Positions 8,109 through 17,667 of a stretch of 64,000 nucleotides of DNA are shown one piece after another (within the stretch, counting starts at the first letter, position 1; every line of letters starts with the position of its first letter). The notes under the pieces were generated by a model. That model ran no database searches. It was not told the origin of the DNA and saw nothing but the letters and a program-made list of their open reading frames with translations. Both the position numbers and the translations under genes were made by a program. Source of the stretch: BP-464 sp963825415 (lineage in GTDB: Bacteria; Actinomycetota; Thermoleophilia; Solirubrobacterales; Solirubrobacteraceae); the NCBI GenBank assembly GCA_963825415.1, contig CAWGTD010000006.1, positions 248,001-312,000 of the forward strand, in the 5' to 3' direction.

Positions 8109-9206
8109 CTAAAGGAGCACCAGGTAGTCGCGGTGCACGGCCTCCTCGGTCGCCCGCGGCAGCACCTCGCGCACCTGGGCGGACTTCATGCCCACCACCC
8201 GGCGCAGCTCCTCGGCCGTGTAGTTGCAGATGCCCTTGCCCAGCACGGTCTGACCGCCCGGCCCGGCGATCTCCACCGCGTCGCCCGCGTCGAAGCCGCC
8301 GCGGACCTCGACGATCCCGACCGGCAGCAGGCTCGCAGCGCCCTCGCGCAACACGCGCGCGGCGCCCTCGTCGACGACCAGCGTGCCGTGGGCGGGCTTC
8401 GCGTAGCGCAGCCAGAGCTTGAACGACGAGTAGCCCTGCGCCCGCGCCGGGAAGCGCGTGCCGTCGGGCGTACCGGCCAGCGCTGCGCCCAGCGCCCCCT
8501 CGCGCAGCCCGTTGCAGATCACGGCAGGGATGCCCGCCGCCGTCGCCATCTCGGCGGCCACCACCTTCGAGCGCATCCCGCCCGAGCCCAGCGGCGACGT
8601 GCCGTGGCCGATCTTCAGACCGTGCAGGCCCTCGAAGTCGGTCACCTCGTCCACGAGCTCCGCGCCCGCGTCCTCGCGCGGGTCGGCGGTGTAGAGCCCG
8701 TCGATGTCGGTCAGCAGCACCAGCAGATCGGCGCCGGTGAGGATCGCGACCTGCGCGGCGAGGAAGTCGTTGTCGCCGAACGAGATCTCGTCGGTCGCGG
8801 TCGTGTCGTTCTCGTTGATGACCGGCACGACGCCCCAGTCGAGCAGGCGGTTGAGGGTGCGCCGGGCGTTGAGATAGTGGCCGCGGGCGCTCATGTCGAA
8901 GAACGTCAGCAGCACCTGCGCGCTCGTCACTCCACGCGCCGCGAGCAGCTCGTCGTAGACCCGGTAGAGCTTGCCCTGGCCGACCGCGCTTGCGGCCTGG
9001 AGGTCCTCGATCTCGCGGGGCCTTGCGACCAGCCCCATGACCTCCATCCCGCGCGCGATCGCCCCGCTGGAGACCATGACGACGCCCTCGCCGGCGGTGC
9101 GGCGCTCGGCGACGTCGGCGCAGATCCGCTCCAGCACGTCGGCGCGCAGCACGCCCGCGTCGTCGGCGACGATGCTCGACCCCAGCTTGATCACGACCCG
9201 GCCCAC
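8109..9206 (-). CDS. proB: Glutamate 5-kinase
   Basis: 365 residues from a GTG at 9206 (VVIKLGSSIVADD). The amino-acid-kinase domain spans residues 1-255 with KLGSS, ENDTTATDEISFGDND and the GSGGMRSKV lysine loop; a C-terminal PUA domain (about 275-355) ends in a typical PUA strand pattern. It phosphorylates glutamate as the committed, proline-inhibited step of proline synthesis. It lies 10 bases after obg, an arrangement common in actinobacteria. Confidence 0.98.
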   Translation of the reverse strand: MGRVVIKLGSSIVADDAGVLRADVLERICADVAERRTAGEGVVMVSSGAIARGMEVMGLVARPREIEDLQAASAVGQGKLYRVYDELLAARGVTSAQVLLTFFDMSARGHYLNARRTLNRLLDWGVVPVINENDTTATDEISFGDNDFLAAQVAILTGADLLVLLTDIDGLYTADPREDAGAELVDEVTDFEGLHGLKIGHGTSPLGSGGMRSKVVAAEMATAAGIPAVICNGLREGALGAALAGTPDGTRFPARAQGYSSFKLWLRYAKPAHGTLVVDEGAARVLREGAASLLPVGIVEVRGGFDAGDAVEIAGPGGQTVLGKGICNYTAEELRRVVGMKSAQVREVLPRATEEAVHRDYLVLL

Positions 9207-9216
9207 GAGCGTGAGC

Positions 9217-10503
9217 CTACGAGGGGTCGAGCTCGAACACGACGCCCGCGATCTCGACGTCGTCGCCCGGCCGGAAGCCCTTCGCCTCGAGCTCGACGAT
9301 TACGCCCATGCGCCGCAGCGTGCGCTCGACATGCGCCAGGGACTCCTCGTTGTCGAGGTCGTGGCGCGCCAGCAGGCGCTCGACGCGAGGCCCGCTGACC
9401 CGGAACAGCCCGTCGCCGCGCTCGACGGTGAATCCGGGCGCGGCGGGCCGGAACACGCGGTGCTCGGCAAGTGCGTCCGCGTCCGGGAGCTCGTCGGCGA
9501 CGCCGGGACGCGCCATCGGCACGCGCATCAGCAGCTCGCGGCGCAGGTCGTCGAGGCCCTCGCCGGTCGCGCTGGAGGTGATGATGACCGGCACGTCGGT
9601 CCCCAGCCGCTCGCGCCAGGCCTGCGCGGTCTCCAGCGCGGCCTCGGGTGCGACGAGGTCGGCCTTCGAGAGCGCGAGCACGCGCGGCAGCGCAGCCAGG
9701 CGCGCGTCATGGGAGGCGAGCTCGGTCTCGACGGTGGCGTGGTTGGCCTCGGGGTCCGAGCCGTCGAGCGGCGCCAGGTCGAGGACGTGCACCAGCAGCC
9801 GCGTTCGCTCGACGTGCGCGAGGAACTCGTGGCCCAGCCCGGCGCCGCCGCTGGCCCCCTCGATCAGGCCGGGGATGTCGGCCATCACGAGCTGGCGCTC
9901 GTCGCTGTCGAGCGTGCCGAGGATCGGCTCGAGCGTGGTGAACGGATAGTCGGCCACCTTCGGCGCCGCGCGCGTCATACGGGCGAGGAGCGAGGACTTG
10001 CCGGCGTTCGGCAGCCCGACCAGCCCGACGTCGGCGAGCAGCTTCAGCCGCAGCTCGAGCCACTGCTCCTCGCCGGCCAGCCCCTTCTCGGCGAGCCGCG
10101 GCGCCTGGCGCGTGGCGGTGGCGAAGCGCTTGTTGCCCTTGCCTGCCGGCCCGCCGCGGGCGACGACGACCCGCTGCCCTGGCGCGACGAGGTCGTAGAG
10201 CGCGTCGTCCTCGGTCGTGATCTGTGTGCCGGGCGGCACCCGCACGACGAGGTCGGCGCCTTCGGCGCCCGAGCGGTTTGATCCTTCGCCGTGACGGCCG
10301 CGCCCAGCGCGGTAGTGCGCCTTGCGCTTGAAGGGCTGCAGGTCGCGCAGCGAGTCGTCGCAGACGAGCACGACGTCGCCGCCGCGACCGCCGTCGCCGC
10401 CGTCGGGACCCCCTTGCGGAACGTGCGCTTCGCGCCGGAAGCTGACCACGCCGTTCCCGCCCGCGCCCGCTTGGACGAAGATGCGTGCCTTGTCATAGAG
10501 CAC
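9217..10503 (-). CDS. obg: Obg-family GTPase (ObgE/CgtA)
   Basis: 428 residues from a GTG at 10503. The glycine-rich Obg domain (1-158) begins VQAGAGGNGVVSFRRE, followed by the GTPase domain with Walker A GLPNAGKSSLL, switch FTTLEP, G3 DIPGLIEGA and SKAD (G4), and a C-terminal OCT domain (about 345-425) typical of Gram-positive Obg. It is an essential ribosome-assembly and stress-response GTPase. The gene normally sits after rplU-rpmA; here those two are about 5 kb away with rng. Confidence 0.97.
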   Translation of the reverse strand: MLYDKARIFVQAGAGGNGVVSFRREAHVPQGGPDGGDGGRGGDVVLVCDDSLRDLQPFKRKAHYRAGRGRHGEGSNRSGAEGADLVVRVPPGTQITTEDDALYDLVAPGQRVVVARGGPAGKGNKRFATATRQAPRLAEKGLAGEEQWLELRLKLLADVGLVGLPNAGKSSLLARMTRAAPKVADYPFTTLEPILGTLDSDERQLVMADIPGLIEGASGGAGLGHEFLAHVERTRLLVHVLDLAPLDGSDPEANHATVETELASHDARLAALPRVLALSKADLVAPEAALETAQAWRERLGTDVPVIITSSATGEGLDDLRRELLMRVPMARPGVADELPDADALAEHRVFRPAAPGFTVERGDGLFRVSGPRVERLLARHDLDNEESLAHVERTLRRMGVIVELEAKGFRPGDDVEIAGVVFELDPS

Positions 10504-10514
10504 GAGAGGACTGT

Positions 10515-11204
10515 ATGCCCGACGAACCCGTCTTTTTGATCACCGGCGCGTCAACCGGGATCGGCGCCGCCACGGCACGCCGCGCGGCGGACGCCGGCTA
10601 TCGCGTGGTGCTCGCCGCACGCACAGCGGAGAAGCTCGACACGCTCGCGGAGGAGATCGGCGGAGGCGGCCGGGCGATGGCCGTGCCGTGCGACGTCACC
10701 GACTACTCACAGCAGGCCGACATGGTCGCCCGTGCGCTGGACGGCTTCGGCCGCATCGACGTGGTCTTCGCCAACGCGGGCTTCGGCGCCAAGCGCGGCT
10801 GGCTGGAGGAGACGCCCGAGATCTGGCGCTCGATGGTGCTGACCAACGTCCTCGGCGCGGCATTCACCGCACGCGCGGCGATCACGGCGCTGCGCGAGAC
10901 CAAGGGCCATCTGCTGCTTACGAGCAGCGTGGCGGGCCGCCGGGCGCTGCCGGGCTCGCTGTACTCGTGCACCAAGCACGCCGTCACGGCGATGGGCGAG
11001 GCGCTGCGCCTCGACCTCAACGACAGCGGCGTGCGCGTGACGCTGATCGAGCCGGGGATGGTCGACACGCCGTTCTTCGACGATCGCCCGAGCGGGGCGC
11101 TGGAGGCCGACGACATCGCCCGCGCGGTCATGTACGCGGTGTCCCAGCCGGCGCACGTCGACGTCAACGAGATCCTCATCCGCCCGATCGCGCAGGCGCT
11201 CTGA
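10515..11204 (+). CDS. Short-chain dehydrogenase/reductase
   Basis: 229 residues from an ATG at 10515 preceded by GAGAGGA at 10504-10510. An in-frame ATG at 10485 is less likely because it lies antisense inside obg with no ribosome site. Classical SDR motifs are complete: TGASTGIG near the N-terminus, CDVTD, NAG in FANAGFG, the catalytic Ser in TSSVAG and YxxxK read as YSCTK. The oxidised substrate is unknown. Its stop overlaps the start of the alcohol dehydrogenase (TGATG), so the two probably work in one pathway. Confidence 0.93.
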   Translation: MPDEPVFLITGASTGIGAATARRAADAGYRVVLAARTAEKLDTLAEEIGGGGRAMAVPCDVTDYSQQADMVARALDGFGRIDVVFANAGFGAKRGWLEETPEIWRSMVLTNVLGAAFTARAAITALRETKGHLLLTSSVAGRRALPGSLYSCTKHAVTAMGEALRLDLNDSGVRVTLIEPGMVDTPFFDDRPSGALEADDIARAVMYAVSQPAHVDVNEILIRPIAQAL

Positions 11205-12307
11205 TGAAGATCCGCGCAGCAGTCCTGGAGGAGTTCGGCCGGCCGCTCGTGGTGCAGGAGGTCGACCTCGCCGGGCCCGGCCGGGGAGAGGTGTTGGTGC
11301 GACTCGAGGCGTGCGGCGTCTGCCACACCGACATGTACACGGCCTCGGGCGCCGATCCCTCGGGCTATGCGCCGACGGTGCTGGGCCACGAGGGCGCCGG
11401 CGTCGTCGAGGCCGTGGGCGACGACGTGCGCGGCCTCGCGCCGGGAGACCACGTCGTCACGCTGTTCTCGCCGCAGTGCCGCGAGTGCGTCCACTGCCGC
11501 GACGACCGGACCAATCTGTGTCTGGCGATCCGCGACCAGCAGAACCGCGGCTACCTGCCCGACGGCACGACACGGTTGTCGCGAGACGGCGAGGAGATGC
11601 GCCACTTCATGGGCACCTCGACGTTCGCCGAGGCGACCGTGATGCCGGAGATCGCGCTCGCGAAGGTCAATCCCGAGGCGCCGCTGGACCGTGCGTGCCT
11701 GTTCGCCTGTGGGCTGTCGACCGGCCTCGGCGCCGCGCTGAACACCGCCAAGGTGCAGCCGGGGTCCTCGTGCGCCGTGTTCGGCGCCGGGATGGTGGGG
11801 CTCGGGGCGGTGGCGGGCTGCCGGCTGGCGGGGGCCGAGCGGATCGTCTGCGTCGACTTGTCGACCGAGCGGCTCGGGCTCGCCCGCGGCCAGGGCGCGA
11901 CCGACGTGCTCGAAGGCGGGCCCGACATCGTGCAGCAGCTGCTCGACATGACCGACGGGCTCGGGTTCGACTACACCTTCGAGGCGACCGGCCTCGTGGG
12001 GGTCATGCGCCAGGCAGTCGAGGCCGCGCGCATGGGTTGGGGTCTCTGCACCGTCGCGGGAGTGGCGGGCAAGGGCGAGACGCTCGACGTGGTGCCGCGC
12101 CTGCTGATCACCGGCCGGCGGATCGCGGGCTCGTCGTTCGGAGGCGTCAAGGGCCGCGACGGCGTGCCCGCTCTGATCGACCGCTGGCTGGCCGGCGACA
12201 TCGACGTCGAGCCGTTCGTCTCGCACACGCTGGCGCTCGACGAGGTCAACCGCGGCTTCGAGCTGATGGAGGCCCAGGACGGCATCCGCAGCGTCCTGTC
12301 CCTATGA
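11204..12307 (+). CDS. Zinc alcohol dehydrogenase, class III-like
   Basis: 367 residues. The catalytic zinc site is formed by the cysteine of ACGVCHTDMY (about residue 40), the histidine of GHEGAG and the cysteine of FACGLSTGLGA; the structural zinc site is CRECVHCRDDRTNLC. The Rossmann motif is GAGMVGLGAV. The CGLSTG third-ligand motif is that of class III enzymes, which include S-(hydroxymethyl)glutathione and mycothiol-dependent formaldehyde dehydrogenases, but substrate is not proven. It is translationally coupled to the upstream SDR. Confidence 0.92.
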   Translation: MKIRAAVLEEFGRPLVVQEVDLAGPGRGEVLVRLEACGVCHTDMYTASGADPSGYAPTVLGHEGAGVVEAVGDDVRGLAPGDHVVTLFSPQCRECVHCRDDRTNLCLAIRDQQNRGYLPDGTTRLSRDGEEMRHFMGTSTFAEATVMPEIALAKVNPEAPLDRACLFACGLSTGLGAALNTAKVQPGSSCAVFGAGMVGLGAVAGCRLAGAERIVCVDLSTERLGLARGQGATDVLEGGPDIVQQLLDMTDGLGFDYTFEATGLVGVMRQAVEAARMGWGLCTVAGVAGKGETLDVVPRLLITGRRIAGSSFGGVKGRDGVPALIDRWLAGDIDVEPFVSHTLALDEVNRGFELMEAQDGIRSVLSL

Positions 12308-12353
12308 GACCAAGGTCACATTGCGCGTCGCCGCGCGCAGGTAAGAGGCGTCC

Positions 12354-12842
12354 ATGACGTTGGCCCTGACGACCTACCAGGTGGTCCTCTCGCTGCACAT
12401 CATGGCCGTGCTCGCGGCCTACGGCCTGCCACTCGCCGCGCCCGTGCTGCTGCCCTACGTCCGGCGCAACCACCCTCGCGCGATGCCCGGGCTGCACGCC
12501 GCCCAGCACCGGCTCAACATCGCCGTCACGGGTCCCGGGACGGTGCTGATCCTGCTGTTCGGCATCTACATGGCGAGCAAGCGCCACCTCTGGGACGAGG
12601 CCTGGGTCCAGGTGCCGATCGCGATCATCGCCACCATCGCGCTGGTCGGCGGCTACGTGGTTCGATCCACCAAGCGGCTCTCCGAGCTCGCGACGGTCGA
12701 CGTCGACGCCTCGGCGGGCGGCGCGGTCGTGTGGAGCGCGGCGTACCAGCAGCAGTACCGCCGGTACATGAGCGTCGAGATCTTCCTCGGCGTGATCGTG
12801 CTCGTGGCGGTCTTCTTCATGGCCGCCAAGCCGTTCAGCTAG
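12354..12842 (+). CDS. DUF2269-like integral membrane protein
   Basis: 162 residues with four hydrophobic segments (about 7-35, 52-72, 84-104, 138-158). The spacing of a histidine in the first helix (LSLHIMAV) and the conserved small-residue patches resemble the DUF2269 family of small membrane proteins; function unknown. The gene ends seven bases before the convergent enoyl-CoA hydratase gene, with no clear hairpin between them. Confidence 0.7.
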   Translation: MTLALTTYQVVLSLHIMAVLAAYGLPLAAPVLLPYVRRNHPRAMPGLHAAQHRLNIAVTGPGTVLILLFGIYMASKRHLWDEAWVQVPIAIIATIALVGGYVVRSTKRLSELATVDVDASAGGAVVWSAAYQQQYRRYMSVEIFLGVIVLVAVFFMAAKPFS

Positions 12843-12849
12843 CGCGCGG

Positions 12850-13737
12850 TCACTCGAACGTCGGCTGGTCGCGCCACGGGAACACGTCGGGCAGGCCGTC
12901 GCTGACGCGGTCGGGGAATGCGGGCGGGCGCTTCTCGAGGAACGAGCCGACGCCCTCGCGCGCGTCGTCGGACTGGCCGCGGGCGAACATCGCGCGCGAG
13001 TCGGCCCGGTGGGCCTCCATCGGGTGCGAGAGCCCGAGGCCGGTCCACAGCAGCCTGCGCGCGAGCGCGACGGAGACGGGTGCAGCGTTGTCGGCGATCT
13101 CGCGGGCCAGGGCGTAGGCCGCCGGGAGTACCTCGTCCGGGGCGTGGACGGCGCGCACGAGCCCGGCTTCGAGCGCCTCGTCGGGCCCGAAGATGCGCCC
13201 GGTCGCAACCCACTCCATCGCCCGACTGATGCCCACAATCCGCGGCAGGAACCAACTCGAGCACGCCTCCGGGACGATGCCGCGGCGGGCGAAGACGAAG
13301 CCGAGCTTCGCGCCCTCGGCGACCAGCCGCACGTCCATCGGCAGCGTCATGGTCATCCCGACGCCGACCGCCGAGCCGTTGATCGCAGCGATGATCGGCT
13401 TGGTGCAGTCGAAGACGCGCAACGTGAACTGCCCGCCGCCGTCACGAGGCACGCCGGCCGCGGCCCGGGCGCGCCAGTCGAAAACTGTCTCACCCCCGCC
13501 CGACCCACCGGCTTCGCCGTCGTGTGCCCGGAGGTCGGCGCCCGCGCAGAACGCGCGCCCCTCCCCCGTGACCACGATCGCCCGGACGTCGTCGTCGGCG
13601 TCGGCGCGGTCGAGCGCCTCGATCAGCTCGGCCTGCATCGTCGGCGTCCAGGCGTTGAGCCGGTCCGGGCGGTTCAGCGTGATCGTCAGGACGCCGTCCT
13701 CGACGGCGTAGCGGATCTGCTCGAAGTCCGCGCTCAC
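12850..13737 (-). CDS. Enoyl-CoA hydratase/isomerase family protein
   Basis: 295 residues from a GTG at 13737 that overlaps the upstream stop (GTGA). Crotonase-fold motifs are present: ITLNRPDRLNAW, the oxyanion-hole loops FCAGADLRAH and GSAVGVGMTM, and a glutamate in the RRGIVPEACSSWFLPRIVG active-site helix (core GIVPEAC). Members hydrate or isomerise acyl-CoA thioesters, typically in fatty acid degradation. The specific substrate is not evident, and the upstream exported protein gene gives no metabolic clue. Confidence 0.93.
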   Translation of the reverse strand: MSADFEQIRYAVEDGVLTITLNRPDRLNAWTPTMQAELIEALDRADADDDVRAIVVTGEGRAFCAGADLRAHDGEAGGSGGGETVFDWRARAAAGVPRDGGGQFTLRVFDCTKPIIAAINGSAVGVGMTMTLPMDVRLVAEGAKLGFVFARRGIVPEACSSWFLPRIVGISRAMEWVATGRIFGPDEALEAGLVRAVHAPDEVLPAAYALAREIADNAAPVSVALARRLLWTGLGLSHPMEAHRADSRAMFARGQSDDAREGVGSFLEKRPPAFPDRVSDGLPDVFPWRDQPTFE

Positions 13738-14939
13738 CGCTTCGCGCGGGCCAGGTAGCTCTTGCCGGCCTTGACGATCACGGTCTTCTTGCGCACCTTG
13801 TCGAAGACCTGAACCGCGCCCTTGGTCACGGTCGTCAGCGTGCCGTCGCAGCCGTCGGAGGTCTTCCACGACGTGCCGCGCTCGATCCCGTCGGAGTACT
13901 TGCCGATCACGTTGAACCGGCCATTGGCCTGGGCCTGGAGGTAGCGGACCTCGCGCCGGCGGGCGATCCCGGCGTCGGCGCGGGTGGTCGCGCCACAAAC
14001 CTTGAAGTCGCCGCCGCCGAGGGCGAGCCGCGCGGTCAGCCGCCGCTTGCCGCCGGCCTTCACGCGCGGCTGGGTGAACTTGAACATCCCACCGTTGAAC
14101 GTCCCGGTGCGCGTCTTGCCGCCCTCGACCGCCACCTTCATCCGGACGGTCCCGTTCGTCGTGTCGACGGTCGCACCGGCCGGAATCGAGCCGAGCGCGC
14201 CGAGCTCGACGAACTGCGAGCTGCCCGGCCGGCGCACCAGGACGGTGCCTTTCACCGTCGCGGCCGTGGCGGTCTTGCCGGCCTGCGGCACGCCGCCGCT
14301 GCCGAGCGTCAGGTTGAGGTTGTCGGCGTAGCCGTCGTTGTAGCTGCCCGAGGTTCGCGTGATGGTGATCGTCGTCAGGATCGTGCGCGTCCCGGCGGGG
14401 GCGGTGGTGCTCGCGGTCCGGCTGAGCAGCGTCGTCAGGCCCTTGCGGTCGGCGCTCAGGAAGGGGGCAAGCCGCAGGGTCGCCAGCGTGGCCCCCGCGG
14501 CACTGCGCAGCTCCGACGTGATCGACGCGTTGTCGTCCTGGCCGTCGAAGCCGCCGAGTCGCGCCGACAGCGTCACCGCCAAGCCCCCGGGATCGATCTC
14601 CGGCGCCGCCTGGGCGATGTTGACGCTCTGGGTCGCCGTCGACACCGCGGCGTTCCCGCCCGCGAAGAACGCCTTCCCGCCGCCGTACGTCGCCGAGTCG
14701 GCGACGGTCGGGAACCCTCCTGTCCCGTAGGCGACCAGGGTGAACGGGCCGGTGGTGACCCAGCCGGGCGGAGCGAAGACAGCAGAGGTATCCGTCGCGG
14801 CCGTGCCGGTCTCGCCGCCGCCGTTGATGATCAGGTTCCCCGTCGGCAGGACGGCCTGGGCACCAGGCGCGCCGACGGCGAGTGCAAGCGCGCAGATGGC
14901 GAATGCCCGCAGGACCACGGCCGCGAGTCTAGTTCGCAT
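13734..14939 (-). CDS. Exported protein with FecR-like C-terminal region
   Basis: 401 residues with a signal peptide (positively charged start, hydrophobic core to about residue 28, AQA cleavage site). Residues 35-215 are beta-rich with Gly/Thr/Ser (NLIINGGGETGT at the start), suggesting a carbohydrate-binding-like sandwich. Residues about 225-300 contain GTVLVRRPG...FVELGALGSIPAGATVDTTNGTV, quoted here by GTVLVRRPG and IPAGATVDTTNGTV, which resembles a FecR-type domain. The C-terminal TVTKGAVQVFDKVRKKTVIV repeats that pattern. Function unknown; probably cell-surface or secreted. Confidence 0.75.
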   Translation of the reverse strand: MRTRLAAVVLRAFAICALALAVGAPGAQAVLPTGNLIINGGGETGTAATDTSAVFAPPGWVTTGPFTLVAYGTGGFPTVADSATYGGGKAFFAGGNAAVSTATQSVNIAQAAPEIDPGGLAVTLSARLGGFDGQDDNASITSELRSAAGATLATLRLAPFLSADRKGLTTLLSRTASTTAPAGTRTILTTITITRTSGSYNDGYADNLNLTLGSGGVPQAGKTATAATVKGTVLVRRPGSSQFVELGALGSIPAGATVDTTNGTVRMKVAVEGGKTRTGTFNGGMFKFTQPRVKAGGKRRLTARLALGGGDFKVCGATTRADAGIARRREVRYLQAQANGRFNVIGKYSDGIERGTSWKTSDGCDGTLTTVTKGAVQVFDKVRKKTVIVKAGKSYLARAKR

Positions 14940-15147
14940 TCGGAGAGCGTTCGCGGAGCCACCGGACGAAGCCGTAGACGACGGCCGCCACCAAGCCGGC
15001 GATGAACGCGAGACACAGAAGCCCGGTGGTGACCGCGGCGAAGTGCCTGGCGCCGCCCGTGTAGTCGTCCGCGGCCGCCACTATCCAGGCGAAGTACGTC
15101 ACTACGGCGCCGACGAGGCACCCGGCGGCAACGAGTGCGACCCTCAT
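14929..15147 (-). CDS. Small two-helix membrane protein
   Basis: 72 residues from an ATG at 15147 (MRVALVAAG); an ATG six codons upstream is also possible. Two transmembrane helices (about residues 3-25 and 38-60) separated by a short polar loop, with an Arg-rich C-terminus. Its 3' end overlaps the start of the exported protein gene by 11 bases, so the two are likely co-transcribed. No family is recognised. Confidence 0.6.
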   Translation of the reverse strand: MRVALVAAGCLVGAVVTYFAWIVAAADDYTGGARHFAAVTTGLLCLAFIAGLVAAVVYGFVRWLRERSPNAN

Positions 15148-15188
15148 GACCGGATCATGCCCCACTCGGGTTCGGAGGGGAGCGGGGG

Positions 15189-15458
15189 CTACGAAGCGGC
15201 GGCGTCGGCGCCGGGCACGACGTTCACGACGCGGCCGCGGCGGCCGGAGGTGAACTCCACCACGCCGGGGGCGGTGGCGAACAGCGTGTCGTCCTTGCCG
15301 ATGCCGACGCCGTCGCCCGGGCGGAAGCGCGTGCCGCGCTGGCGGACGATGATCTCGCCGCCCGTCACGACCTGGCCGGCGAAGATCTTCACCCCGAGGC
15401 GCTGGGCGTTGGAGTCACGACCGTTGCGGGAGGAGCCGAGGCCCTTCTTGTGTGCCAT
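15189..15458 (-). CDS. rpmA: 50S ribosomal protein L27
   Basis: 89 residues with the conserved start MAHKKGLGSSRNGRDS, then RLGVKIFAGQ and IIVRQRGTRFRPG, all diagnostic of bL27. The protein begins directly with MAHKKG, so it has no cleaved N-terminal extension of the Firmicutes type. It is the last gene after rng-rplU, and its ATG overlaps the rplU stop by one base. Confidence 0.99.
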   Translation of the reverse strand: MAHKKGLGSSRNGRDSNAQRLGVKIFAGQVVTGGEIIVRQRGTRFRPGDGVGIGKDDTLFATAPGVVEFTSGRRGRVVNVVPGADAAAS

Positions 15459-15772
15459 TAGGCGGCTCCCCCCTTGATGTCGGTGATCTCCAGCCGGGTC
15501 AGCTCCTGGCGGTGGCCGCCGAGGCGCTTGTAGCCGCGCTTGGGCTTGAACTTGAAGACGCGCAGCTTCGGCCCACGCTCGTGACCGACGATCTTGGCCG
15601 ACACCTTGACCTTCTTCAGGCCGGCCTCGTCGAAGACGGTCTTGTCGGAGCGGAACAGGATCGGATCGAGCTGGACCGTGGCGCCCTCGTCCGCGGACAG
15701 CCGCTCGACGAGCAGGGTTTGCCCCTTCTCGACGCGGTACTGCTTGCCACCTGTCTTGACGATCGCGTACAT
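15458..15772 (-). CDS. rplU: 50S ribosomal protein L21
   Basis: 104 residues, standard length. The start MYAIVKTGGKQYRV and the C-terminal KFKPKRGYKRLGGHRQELTRL (core KRGYKRLGGHRQ) are diagnostic of bL21. It lies three bases after the rng stop and overlaps rpmA, the usual rng-rplU-rpmA arrangement of actinobacteria and many other bacteria. Confidence 0.99.
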   Translation of the reverse strand: MYAIVKTGGKQYRVEKGQTLLVERLSADEGATVQLDPILFRSDKTVFDEAGLKKVKVSAKIVGHERGPKLRVFKFKPKRGYKRLGGHRQELTRLEITDIKGGAA

Positions 15773-15775
15773 GAC

Positions 15776-17654
15776 TTATTCGGAAGCTGCCTTGGCAGCG
15801 GAACGGCGCCGGCCACCTCTGCGGCCACGGCGCCGAGGCTTGGATTCTACCGCTTCGCCGGTGTCCGCCTCGGTCGCCACGGCGGCGCCGTTGCTCACCG
15901 GCTCGCCGATCGCGACGGCCCGCGCCGCGGTGCGGCCGGCCTCCTCGATCCGGACGAGGACCTTCGAGCCCACGAGCGATCCCCCGCCGGTGACGGAGAT
16001 GATGTAGCCGTCGACCTTGGCCACGGCGTCGTCGACGTTGTACATGTGCGGCTCGATCACGTTGACGAGCACCTCGTCGCCGACCGCGAAAGGCACCGCG
16101 CGCTCTGCGACCTCCTCGCTCGTGCCCTCCATGATCACCTCGAAGTGATCGAGCGGCAGGCCCTCGGAGCCCTCGAAGAAGAAGAGCTTGCCGGTCTCGG
16201 CCTCGAGCTGGTGCAGCACACGCGCCTGGTCGCCGGTGAACTGCGCGCTGACGCGCGGGTTCATGCGGAGCAGGAAGGCTTCGACGCGCTTGAGCGATCG
16301 CGCCGCGATGTCGCGCAGACGCCGCTCGAGCTCGATGGCGATCGTCTCCTCGGACTTGATGACGCCCTCGCCCTCGCAGGTCGGGCACGGCCGGCTCATG
16401 ATCTCGCGCACGCCCTCGGTGACGTTCTGGCGTGTCATCTCGACGAGCCCGAGCCTGGAGATCTCGGCCGTGAACGTCTTCGTGCGGTCCTCGGCCAGCG
16501 CCTTGCGCAGCGTCTTGAGCACGGCGTCGCGGTTGCGCGCGCGTGACATGTCGATGAAGTCGATGACGATGATCCCGCCGATGTCGCGCAGCCGCAGCTG
16601 CTTGACGACCTCGTCGGCCGCCTCGAGGTTCGTCTTGGTGATCGTGTCCTCCAGCCGCGCCTGCCGGCCGCGCCCGACGAACGAGCCCGAGTTGACGTCG
16701 ATGACCGTCAGCGCCTCGGCGTAGTCGATCATCAGGTAGCCGCCGGAGGGCAGGTCGACACGCCGGCTCATCAGCCCGTCGATGACGGCGTCGACACCCC
16801 ATTCGTCGAACAGCGGCTTCTTGCCGGGGTGCAGCTCGACGCGGTCCACCAGCTCGGGAGCCGTGCGGGTGAAGAACGAGATCAGCCGGTGGTGCTGCTT
16901 GCTAGTCGTCGACGACGGCGCGCTCGAAGTGCTCGGAGAAGATGTCGCGCACGACGCGCACCGACAGGTCGGCCTCCTGGAAGACCATCTCCGGCGCGGA
17001 GGCTTCCGCCACGCGCTTCTCGAGGACCTCGTGGAGCTTGAAGAGGTACTGCAGCTCGCGTTCGAAGTCCGCGCGCTTGGCCCCCTGGGCCGCGGTGCGG
17101 ATGATCGCCCCGCCCTCGTGCAGGTCCAGCGCCTTGGCCTCCTTGCGCAGGCGCTCGCGCTCCTTCTCGTCCAGGCGCTTGGAGACGCCGATGCCCTCGC
17201 CGGTCGGCGCGTAGACCATGTAGCGGCCGGCGATCGTCAGCTCCATCGACAAGCGCGCGCCCTTGGTCTTCAACGGGTCCTTGACGACCTGGACGACGAC
17301 CTCCTGGCCGGGCTTGAGCAGGTCGGAGATCTTCTTGCCCGTCCCGCCGTCGCGCCCGCGGCGCTGGACCTCGACGCCGGGCAGCACGATCTCGTCGACG
17401 TGCAGGAAGCCGTTCTTGTCCAGCCCGATGTCGACGAACGCCGCCTCGAGCCCGGGCAGCACGTTGTCGACGCGGCCCTTGTAGATGTTTCCCACGATGG
17501 AGCGCTGTCCGCGCCGCTCGAGATACAGCTCGGCGACGCGCCAGTCCTTCTTGGCGGGCCGGGCCTGCTTGCCCTTTGTGGGCTGCCCGGTCGCCTCCAG
17601 CAGCGCGACGCGGGTCTCCCCGCGATCGACGCTGACCAACACTTGCTTTCTCAA
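15776..17654 (-). CDS. rng: Ribonuclease E/G family endoribonuclease (frameshifted as read)
   Basis: From a TTG at 17654 preceded by GAGGAAG. The first frame gives 250 residues with an S1-type RNA-binding domain (NIYKGRVDNVLPGLEAAFVD core, residues 45-120) and ends at a stop at 16902. The second frame carries the catalytic domain with the two metal-binding aspartates in VIDVNSG and VIDFIDM, the zinc-link motif CPTCEGEG and a basic C-terminal tail. Dropping one base at 16904 joins FERAVVDD to SKQHHRLISFFTRTAPELVD, as in family members. The enzyme processes rRNA and mRNA. It sits between rodA and rplU. Confidence 0.92.
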
Positions 17655-17667
17655 CGAAGTCTTCCTC